From the NCBI GenBank assembly GCA_946885925.1, contig CAMPHP010000031.1:1-12129 (forward strand): a DNA stretch of 12,129 bases, read 5' to 3'. This stretch comes from an uncultured Litorilinea sp. Its GTDB lineage: Bacteria; Chloroflexota; Anaerolineae; Caldilineales; Caldilineaceae. A program made the position numbers and the translations under genes. This document shows positions 6,347 through 12,129 of the stretch, in pieces (position 1 is the stretch's first letter; each line of letters begins with the position of its first letter). A model generated the notes under the pieces. It saw only the letters and a list, made by a program, of their open reading frames with translations. It was not told the origin of the DNA and searched no databases.

Positions 6347-8677
6347 TCACTGCGTAGGTTCTAAGAGTGGCACACGGCGCAGGAATTGCGCGTTGATCGC
6401 CACCACAATCGTACTGATTGACATGAGGAAGGCCCCAGCCGCGGGTGAAAGGTTAATCCCCCAAGGCGCAAGCACGCCCGCAGCCAGCGGAATGGCGACA
6501 ACGTTGTAACCTGCCGCCCACCACAGATTCTGAACCATCTTGCGACGGGTCGCGCGACTCAAGTTAAAGATCTTTACCACGTCAAGCGGATTATTCTGGA
6601 TCAGAATAATGTCAGCAGATTCAATCGCAACATCCGTGCCACTTCCCACAGCAATCCCAATATCAGCACGCGTCAGTGCCGGGGCATCATTCACCCCATC
6701 TCCTACCATCGCTACCTTGCGGCCCTGCTCTTGCAGCTTGCTGACTTGCTTGTCCTTATCCTCTGGCAAGACCTCAGCGATGTATTGATCGATGCCTAGC
6801 TCCTCCGCTACAGCCTTGGCAACCGCCTTGCTATCCCCCGTCAGCATCACCACCTCAATACCCTGCTTTTTAAGTTGCTCAACGGCCTGGCGGCTCTCAG
6901 GACGTATCACATCCGCCAGCGCAATGCTAGCGATGATCTGCTCATCTTGCACCACATAGATCACCGTCTGCCCCTTGGCTTCCGCCTTTTGAACAAAGTC
7001 CGCAAGTGTCGCGGGCACAGTCATCTCCAACATTTCCAGCAGACGCGGGCCGCCAGCATACACAGTATGACTATCCACGGTGGCTTTTACCCCACGTCCC
7101 TTGATCGCCGTAAAATCGCTCACGGGCGGCACTTTCAGATTGCGCTCTTGCGCCGTGCGACGGATGGCTTGGGCAATGATATGCTCAGAGTCACCTTCAA
7201 CGGCAGCAGCCAAAGCAAGCGCATCTTCTTCGCGACAACCAGGAATTGTGGCAAGCGCAACAACCCCTTGCTCACCTTTCGTCAGCGTGCCTGTTTTGTC
7301 AAAGATAACGGTGTCAACCGTGTACGCTTCTTCCAGGGCCAGCCGGTTACGCACCAAAATGCCATTGCGTGCAGCCATCGACGTGCTGATGGCGACGACC
7401 AAAGGAACAGCCAAACCCAGCGCATGTGGACAGGCAATCACTAACACCGAAGCTACTCGCTGCACGACGGCAACGCTAAAACCATCAATGAGCGTCCAGA
7501 CGACGGCTGTGATGATCGCAGCGGCAACAGCGATGTAGAAAAGCCAGCCAGCGGCACGGTCAGCCAATAGCTGCGTCGGTGATTTGCTGCTTTGCGCCTG
7601 TTCCACCAGACGCATAATGCCCGCCAGTGTCGTTTCTTCACCAACAGAAACGACACGCACGCGCAGGCTGCCCTCACCATTGATCGTTCCGGCGATCACA
7701 CGGCTACCCGGTCCCTTATCGACAGGTTTTGACTCCCCCGTGATCATCGATTCAATAACCTGAGATTCCCCGGCAACTACCTCACCATCGGCAGGGATGC
7801 TCGCCCCAGGACGCACGAGCACGAGATCACCAGGCTGAAGCTCGCTAACCGGGACCGTTTCCGTGGTTTCATCCGCGATCAGTCGCTCGGCAGTGTCGGG
7901 CATGAGTTTCGCCAGTTCGTTGAGCGCGCCCGATGCTTGGCGCACGCTTCGCATCTCCAACCAGTGCCCCAGCAGCATCACATCAATCAGGAGTACCATC
8001 TCCCAGAAAAAGCCACCATGCGGGTCAATCCATATCGCTGCGATGCTATAGACAAAGGCAACGGTAATTGCCAGCGAAATCAGCGTCATCATCCCTGGTT
8101 TTCTGCTGCGAATTTCGGGCACAGCCATTTGCAGAAAAGGCACGCCGCCGTAGAGAAAGACAATCAGGGAAAAAATGGGAGCGATCCAGTCGCTTCCAGG
8201 GAAAGCCGGCATCTCAAAACCAAACCACATCTGTAGCATGGGGCTGTAGAGCAGCACAGGAATGGAGAGGAGGAGGCAGACCCAGAAGCGATTGCGAAAC
8301 ATGATCTCATGTCCCGTGTGGTCAATATGGCCCGCGGCTCCTCCATGGCCACTTGCTCCATGACCCCTATGGTCGCTTTGAGTATCGTGGGCATGGTGTT
8401 CGTGGCGGCTATCTCTATCCGTTGCTGTTGGCCCATGCTCGGCTTGAGTAGCTCCAGCCACCATGCTTTCGGTCAATATACCGCCACTATGGTCGTGCGC
8501 CGTGCCAGGTACGTTATCCACAGCAGGAGGCGGTGGAGAGGACTGTGGCGAGGGGTGCTCATGGAGATGAGACTCACCATGATGTTGCGATGACTCCCCA
8601 TGATGGCTAGACTCGTGATCGTGGTTGTGCTCATGATCGGAGTCATGTGCGTGCGGGCTGCTGGATTTTTCAGACAT
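6347..8677 (-). CDS. copB: CopB-type (CPH) P1B copper/silver-exporting ATPase with His-rich N-terminus
   Basis: A 776-aa protein when started at the ATG complementary to 8675-8677, which has GAGGAG about 7 nt upstream; a longer 792-aa reading exists but lacks this site. Residues 1-123 are a hydrophilic tail with about 26 histidines (runs such as [11 protein letters not shown]) and no CxxC heavy-metal domain. Then come paired membrane helices, the actuator TGES (313-316), the transmembrane metal motif C416-P-H, the phosphorylation site D460-KTGT, and the hinge GDGVND (659-664). The last helices carry YNVV and [13 protein letters not shown], as in other CPH pumps. CPH ATPases export Cu+/Cu2+ or Ag+ from the cytoplasm. 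In the nucleotide-binding domain the usual SEHP is SEHI (497-500). The gene follows the DUF305 gene at 75 bp and is very likely co-transcribed with it; no regulator is in the window. Confidence 0.93.
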   Translation of the reverse strand: MSEKSSSPHAHDSDHEHNHDHESSHHGESSQHHGESHLHEHPSPQSSPPPPAVDNVPGTAHDHSGGILTESMVAGATQAEHGPTATDRDSRHEHHAHDTQSDHRGHGASGHGGAAGHIDHTGHEIMFRNRFWVCLLLSIPVLLYSPMLQMWFGFEMPAFPGSDWIAPIFSLIVFLYGGVPFLQMAVPEIRSRKPGMMTLISLAITVAFVYSIAAIWIDPHGGFFWEMVLLIDVMLLGHWLEMRSVRQASGALNELAKLMPDTAERLIADETTETVPVSELQPGDLVLVRPGASIPADGEVVAGESQVIESMITGESKPVDKGPGSRVIAGTINGEGSLRVRVVSVGEETTLAGIMRLVEQAQSSKSPTQLLADRAAGWLFYIAVAAAIITAVVWTLIDGFSVAVVQRVASVLVIACPHALGLAVPLVVAISTSMAARNGILVRNRLALEEAYTVDTVIFDKTGTLTKGEQGVVALATIPGCREEDALALAAAVEGDSEHIIAQAIRRTAQERNLKVPPVSDFTAIKGRGVKATVDSHTVYAGGPRLLEMLEMTVPATLADFVQKAEAKGQTVIYVVQDEQIIASIALADVIRPESRQAVEQLKKQGIEVVMLTGDSKAVAKAVAEELGIDQYIAEVLPEDKDKQVSKLQEQGRKVAMVGDGVNDAPALTRADIGIAVGSGTDVAIESADIILIQNNPLDVVKIFNLSRATRRKMVQNLWWAAGYNVVAIPLAAGVLAPWGINLSPAAGAFLMSISTIVVAINAQFLRRVPLLEPTQ

Positions 8678-8752
8678 GGATAGCTCCTCATACCTCCTCA
8701 GCCCATCATAGGGCGGAGGGTGCACTTCAGGCTCAGCGTAATCGTCCTTTGA

Positions 8753-9361
8753 CTATTCGGAAACGTTATACCATTCGCTCAGCCAACCGCGCATCTGCTC
8801 GATCTCACTGCTCTGCGTGGTGATAATGTCCTCAGCCAGGGAGCGGATTTCCTGGTGGTCGCTCATTTCTAACGCCATCTCGGCCATTTCAATTGCGCCT
8901 TCATGGTGTGAGATCATAGCTTCCAAGAAGCGCTGATCATAGGATGTGCTCTCATCCGTGCTGACGCTCATAGCCCCCATATCCATCGCCATACCCTCCG
9001 TACGAGCGAGGCCAGCGAACCATTCAGCGCGCCAACTCTGCAATTGTTCAATTTCGGTCGTCTGTGTAGCAATGATCTCTTGCGCTAGCGTGTGTACTTC
9101 CTCATGTTCAGCGTTCTTCACTGCTTGTTCGGCCATCTCTATGGCCCCCTGATGATGTGCGATCATGCCATCAATAAAGGTAGCATCAAACGGAATATCA
9201 GCATTCTCTGGCATCGTATGTCCTTCATGCTCTCCGCTTTCCGCCGCGCTCTCTGTTGTTTGGCTCTCTATTGGTTGGCTCTCTGTTGGTTGCGCGGTTG
9301 TACACGCGCTCATAAGTACTATGAGCAGCATCACAACAAATAAGCTAGTGAAATGACGCAT
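8753..9361 (-). CDS. DUF305 lipoprotein, tandem-domain, CopM-like copper-binding protein
   Basis: A 202-aa protein started at the ATG complementary to 9359-9361, with GGAG 9 nt upstream. A longer open frame to 9505 exists, but its extra 48 residues are not signal-like. Residues 1-19 form a lipoprotein signal (RHFTSLFVVMLLIVLM) ending in the lipobox MSAC20. After a Thr/Glu/Ser/Gln linker come two homologous DUF305 units, each with an F(I/L)xxMI(A/S)HHxGAIEMAE core (near 62-78 and 145-161) and a conserved TxExEQ(L/M) helix. Between them is a Met-rich stretch (MAMDMGAM, near 124-131). DUF305 proteins such as cyanobacterial CopM bind copper in the periplasm. Here the protein would sit on the outer face of the membrane and buffer or hand over metal beside the CopB-type pump encoded next. 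It ends in TAG. Confidence 0.9.
   Translation of the reverse strand: MRHFTSLFVVMLLIVLMSACTTAQPTESQPIESQTTESAAESGEHEGHTMPENADIPFDATFIDGMIAHHQGAIEMAEQAVKNAEHEEVHTLAQEIIATQTTEIEQLQSWRAEWFAGLARTEGMAMDMGAMSVSTDESTSYDQRFLEAMISHHEGAIEMAEMALEMSDHQEIRSLAEDIITTQSSEIEQMRGWLSEWYNVSE
9246..9290 (-). repeat. Three 15-bp units inside the DUF305 linker
   Basis: On the + strand the units are GCGCTCTCTGTTGTT (9246-9260), TGGCTCTCTATTGGT (9261-9275) and TGGCTCTCTGTTGGT (9276-9290). They encode the repeated pentapeptide pattern xxESQ in the linker just after the lipobox cysteine. A 15-bp unit keeps frame, so copy number can change the tether length without breaking the gene. Confidence 0.75.
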
Positions 9362-9468
9362 CTGATCCGACTCCTTTATGAATCTTTGGATGAGTTTCTG
9401 TATACACTTGGGTCCGTCCATGCTGAACATTTGGCGATCAGCACCTAGAGCAAGCACAAAAAAGTCAT

Positions 9469-9497
9469 TTGACAGGAGTTTGTGCTTACAATATAGT
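9469..9497 (+). promoter_or_regulatory. Near-consensus sigma70-type promoter
   Basis: TTGACA (9469-9474) matches the -35 consensus exactly. A 17-bp spacer leads to TATAGT (9492-9497), which matches TATAAT at five of six positions. Transcription would begin near 9504. The next real gene on this strand starts at 9855, so the product is either a roughly 350-nt leader for the PhyH gene or a separate non-coding RNA. A TTAC/GTAA inverted repeat (9486-9499) overlaps the -10 box and could be an operator. Confidence 0.55.
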
Positions 9498-9579
9498 AAC
9501 TGCACGAATGAGATTCTCTATCATTCCAACATCCTCGCTCTCACCGAAGAATCTAATCGCACCCCACATTGCAGCACTC

Positions 9580-9597
9580 GCGCAATATATTTTGCGC
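9580..9597. promoter_or_regulatory. Palindrome GCGCAA-N6-TTGCGC with an adjacent hairpin
   Basis: GCGCAA (9580-9585) and TTGCGC (9592-9597) are perfect inverted arms around an AT-only centre, the form of a dimeric regulator's operator. A second small stem, CTTTG (9598-9602) with CAAAG (9610-9614), abuts it. On a transcript from the promoter at 9469-9497 these would be two stacked hairpins about 75-110 nt from the 5' end. No T-run follows. Confidence 0.4.
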
Positions 9598-9803
9598 CTT
9601 TGATTATCGCAAAGAGTTGCTTAACAGGTTGTAGCGTTTACTCAAGCATTCGTGTCATGATGCTCATCTACACAAGGAGCCTCATCTGAAACACTACTTG
9701 ATTGCGGGTCAGAACTCATCATCTCTAGCACTCATCAAGGCGATAAGTGAAAGCCGTATCCATTGACCGTCTACTCATCGCCTTCCCTCTTTTTGTTTCC
9801 TCA

Positions 9804-9822
9804 GAACGGCACATTGCCGTTC
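9804..9822. promoter_or_regulatory. Inverted repeat GAACGGCA-CAT-TGCCGTTC
   Basis: Eight-base perfect arms (9804-9811 and 9815-9822) flank a 3-nt centre, 20 bp before the Shine-Dalgarno of the PhyH gene. The symmetry and position fit an operator for a sugar-responsive repressor. The same bases could fold as a stable triloop hairpin in the leader. No matching second copy was seen in the window. Confidence 0.5.
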
Positions 9823-9854
9823 AAGCAATTTCATCACTAGCAAGGAAGAAAGAA

Positions 9855-10703
9855 ATGGCTGACGTTCAAACAGAAAATCGCGTCCTAAGTGCAGAAGATC
9901 GCACATTTTGGGAAAAGAACGGGTATGTCGTTATTCACAACGCCGTGCCCCAAGAGAACTTAGAAGCAGTCGTCAATGACATTTGGGATTTCCTGGGCGT
10001 TGACCGCAATGATCCCGAATCCTGGTATAAGGCTCCCATCAGCAAAGCCGGTATGTTAGAGATGTATCATACCCAATCCCTGTGGAATAACCGGCAATAT
10101 CCGCGTGTACACCAAGCTTTTGCTGATATCTGGAATCGGGAAGATCTCTGGGTAAGCTTTGACCGGGCAAACATGAACCCACCGGCGCGGCCAGAGTGGG
10201 ACTATCAGGGGATGGTGCACTGGGATGTGGACACCTCGCAAAACCCCATTCCTTTCTTCGTGCAGGGTGTCCTCTATCTAGAGGACACGTCAGCCGAACA
10301 GGGAGGCTTTCAATGTGTAGCAGGCTTCCACAATCGCTTTGCTGAATGGGTTAAGACGCAGCCGGAAGATCGCGACCCCTGGCATCCCGCGCTTGAGGGT
10401 CTGGAAGTTAAGACAATTCCAGGCAAGGCAGGCGATCTCCTCATTTGGCACAACCTACTTCCTCACGGCAACAGCCGCAATCGCAGCACGAAACCTCGCC
10501 TCGCCCAATATATCACCATGAGCCCGGCCAAAGAGGGTGATGAAGAAACACGCCAATATCGCATTAATGCGTGGCGCGAGCGCAAACCACCGCGTGGCAA
10601 GGCTTTCCCTGGCGATCCTCGCGGCTTTGAACAAAATCGTCCATCAGCAGAATTGACCGAACTTGGTAAAAAGCTTCTCGGTTTAGAACGCTGGAATGTT
10701 TGA
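9855..10703 (+). CDS. PhyH (phytanoyl-CoA dioxygenase) family Fe(II)/2-oxoglutarate oxygenase
   Basis: A 282-aa protein started at 9855, where AGGAAG (9843-9848) lies 6 nt ahead. The open frame extends upstream to 9747, but that part covers the inverted repeat and has no ribosome site. The N-terminus is typical of the family (DRTFWEKNGYVVIHNAVP, about 15-32). The iron-binding facial triad appears as H122-W-D124 and H204 (in LLPHGNS), with R215 (in KPRLAQY) as the 2-oxoglutarate carboxylate ligand. A jelly-roll core lies between (FVQGVLYLEDTSAEQGGFQCVAGFH). The enzyme should hydroxylate a small substrate using O2 and 2-oxoglutarate; the substrate is unknown and unlikely to be phytanoyl-CoA in a bacterium. 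A sugar-binding protein gene follows 78 bp downstream on the same strand, suggesting a role in catabolism of an imported compound. Confidence 0.9.
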   Translation: MADVQTENRVLSAEDRTFWEKNGYVVIHNAVPQENLEAVVNDIWDFLGVDRNDPESWYKAPISKAGMLEMYHTQSLWNNRQYPRVHQAFADIWNREDLWVSFDRANMNPPARPEWDYQGMVHWDVDTSQNPIPFFVQGVLYLEDTSAEQGGFQCVAGFHNRFAEWVKTQPEDRDPWHPALEGLEVKTIPGKAGDLLIWHNLLPHGNSRNRSTKPRLAQYITMSPAKEGDEETRQYRINAWRERKPPRGKAFPGDPRGFEQNRPSAELTELGKKLLGLERWNV

Positions 10704-10781
10704 CGCTGGTGCCCACGGGCGGAACTCATGTAATCGTCGTTCGCTACAATTCAACGCACTACACTAGGGAGGAAATACCCA

Positions 10782-12129
10782 ATGTTGCAAGCAAAGTGGA
10801 ATCGACGCGATTTCTTGCGGCTCACTGCCGGACTATCGGCTGGTATTGCCATGACCGCATGCGCCCCAGCACAGCAGCCAACAGCCTCGACCAGCGGTGA
10901 AAGTAGCGAGGGAGAAGCCGCGGCTGATCCCGCAGCGACAGCCTTGGTCTTTTCGATGTGGGGCGATCTCTTCTCTGTCGAAAATATGCGTGTTGTACTC
11001 GATAGTTAGGAGGAAAGCAACCCGGGCGTTCAAATTGAAGTTGAACACTATCCGTTTGGCGACTATAATCAGAAGATCCCGCTTGAGTTGGCAGCGGGTG
11101 CTGGCCCAGATGTCATTTCCACGGTAGACCTGATTGCTCCACAGTTGATCGGGGCGAATCGGGCCTTGGACTTGACTCCCTACTTCGACATCCTTCAAAC
11201 TGAGGCTGGCAAAGACATTGGAGAACTCTACTTCCAATCGGCGCTAGACATCTTCTCAAGAGATGGCAAGTTATACGCGGTTCCCTACTATGTCGATCCC
11301 TCGATCATGTGGGTCAATAAGGGTATTTTTGAGACCGCGGGTCTAGAACTCCCCACAGCCGAGTGGACGTGGGATCAATTCCTCGATCTCACAAAGCAGC
11401 TTACCCTGGACGACAGCGGCAACAATGCCGCCAGTGCAGACTTCAACCCGGATGCCATTGTGCAGTGGGGCATGGCAACCCATACGGCCTATTGGGATAG
11501 CTGGATCAAAGCAAATGGCACATCGCCGTGGAATGAAGAGGAAACAGCTTCCAACCTGTTGGATCCACGCAGCGTAGAAGCTCTAACCCTCTTAGGTCAA
11601 CTCTCCTGGGATCGGGTCGCACTCTCATCAGGCATGGAGCGAATGGTGGGCGCAGAGGCCGGCTATTTCGCATTTGGCACGGGCAAGGTCGCCATGTGTT
11701 TCAATGCCAGTTGGCTCATGAGCTATCTGGGCGAGGTTGATCCATTGGTGCAGCTAATCCCCTTGGGGCCAAGTGGTGAGGTACATGGCACTCGTCTCCA
11801 CTCTGGTGGCTACACCATCAATGCAGCGACAGAGAACCCGGATGCGGCTTTTGCATTTGCGACCTTCTTCTCTGCCAGTGAGCAAAGACTGGGGCAAGCC
11901 ATCGAAGTCTCCGAGGCAAACTGGGGTGGTATCCCTGCAAATCTGGAACTCTTCGAAAGCGAACTCTTCCAGACTGCTGGTAAAGGTGCGGAAATCAACA
12001 ACGTCTTTAAGGAGGCCCTTCAGCCGGCCTCCGTCTTCTCCAAGAGTACGGCAGCCAACGAGTTGGAGACTACCGTTCTGCAACTGTTCGAAGAAGCCTG
12101 GAACTCTCCAGAGCCTATTGATATCGCTC
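10782..12129 (+). pseudogene. Sugar ABC transporter substrate-binding lipoprotein, interrupted by in-frame TAG, 3' end outside window
   Basis: GGGAGGAAA about 8 nt before the ATG gives a good start. The N-terminus is a Tat-type lipoprotein signal: N7-R-R-D-F-L then a hydrophobic stretch and the lipobox MTAC27. A Ser/Gly/Glu linker and the first strand ALVFSMWGD follow. Codon 76 (11007-11009) is TAG, in the middle of a conserved helix, VVLDS-stop-EESNPGVQIEVEHYPFGDY. The same frame then stays open for 1,120 bases with family-typical blocks: ELAAGAGPDVISTVD, KLYAVPYYVDPSIMWVNKGIFE, TWDQFLDLTKQL, FGTGKVAMCFNASW, HSGGYTINAATENPDAAFAFATFF. This is family-1 extracellular solute-binding protein architecture for carbohydrate import. 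The permease genes would be expected downstream. Because everything but one codon is intact, the lesion is recent, a sequencing or assembly error, or subject to readthrough. An AGGAGG at 11008-11013 has no start codon after it, so translational restart there is unlikely. Confidence 0.85.

Larger units (their letters stand above)
9362..9854. other. Non-coding divergent intergenic region (about 490 bp)
   Basis: The region separates the DUF305/copB operon (-) from the PhyH gene (+). I see no credible coding frame: the longest readings have unusual composition, no ribosome site and no family resemblance. It holds a + strand promoter-like sequence (9469-9497), a palindrome at 9580-9597 with a small hairpin directly after it, and an 8-bp-arm inverted repeat at 9804-9822 in the PhyH leader. 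A clear promoter for the copper operon on the - strand was not found. A TATATT (complement of 9490-9495) exists there but its -35 region is poor. Confidence 0.7.

Noticed and set aside
9486..9499. TTAC-N6-GTAA as a CopY-type cop box for the copper operon
   Set aside because: It lacks the TACA/TGTA half sites of the cop box, and it overlaps a + strand promoter; kept only as a possible operator of unknown factor.
9378..9689. A 103-aa + strand frame in the divergent intergenic region
   Set aside because: It has no ribosome site, low-complexity Ser/Cys/Ile composition, no family resemblance, and its start overlaps the leader of the DUF305 gene.
11007..11009. Genome-wide TAG reassignment to a sense codon
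   Set aside because: The PHP gene and the DUF305 gene both terminate at TAG at natural family ends, so TAG works as stop here.
11008..11013. AGGAGG right after the stop as a restart ribosome site
   Set aside because: No ATG, GTG or TTG in the frame follows at a usable distance; the string is explained by coding for Glu-Glu.
11754..12083. A 109-aa minus-strand frame
   Set aside because: It is the shadow of the conserved binding-protein frame on the + strand and resembles no protein family.

Overview
The window reads as bacterial chromosome with a moderate, slightly GC-rich composition. The gene mix suggests a Chloroflexota member, possibly near the Anaerolineae/Caldilineae: a Ycf46-type AAA ATPase, a Uma2-family nuclease, enolase-superfamily sugar-acid dehydratase, PhyH-type dioxygenase and a Tat-exported sugar-binding lipoprotein. 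This assignment is inference from gene content; there is no rRNA or marker gene in the window.

Layout. (1) 1-1661, + strand: the C-terminal part of a class I SAM-dependent methyltransferase, then an enolase-superfamily sugar-acid dehydratase. (2) 1727-1771: a long hairpin in the convergent gap. (3) 1783-2451, - strand: a PHP-family metal-dependent phosphoesterase. (4) 2597-6301, + strand: a three-gene cassette made of a poorly characterised 412-aa protein with a TerB_N-like segment, a Ycf46-like AAA+ ATPase and a Uma2-family predicted nuclease. A different short tandem repeat lies in front of each of these genes (7 x 12 bp, a degenerate AT-rich series, 3 x 14 bp). (5) 6347-9361, - strand: a copper-handling pair. 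A DUF305 lipoprotein is transcribed first, followed by a CopB-type (CPH) P1B ATPase with a very histidine-rich N-terminus. (6) 9362-9854: a non-coding region of about 490 bp with a near-consensus sigma70-type promoter on the + strand and three inverted repeats. (7) 9855-12129, + strand: a PhyH-family Fe(II)/2-oxoglutarate dioxygenase, then a sugar ABC transporter substrate-binding protein. The latter is interrupted by one in-frame TAG and runs off the right end.

How the genes fit together. The dehydratase at the left and the dioxygenase plus binding protein at the right fit uptake and catabolism of sugars or sugar acids. The copper pair is a self-contained periplasmic-binding plus efflux module. 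The AAA ATPase, TerB_N-like protein and Uma2 nuclease are co-directional and form the least understood block. They are the best candidate for an undescribed system, although co-function rests only on adjacency here. Two intact genes (PHP and DUF305) end in TAG, so TAG is an ordinary stop in this genome and the TAG in the binding protein is a lesion or a sequencing error unless readthrough occurs.
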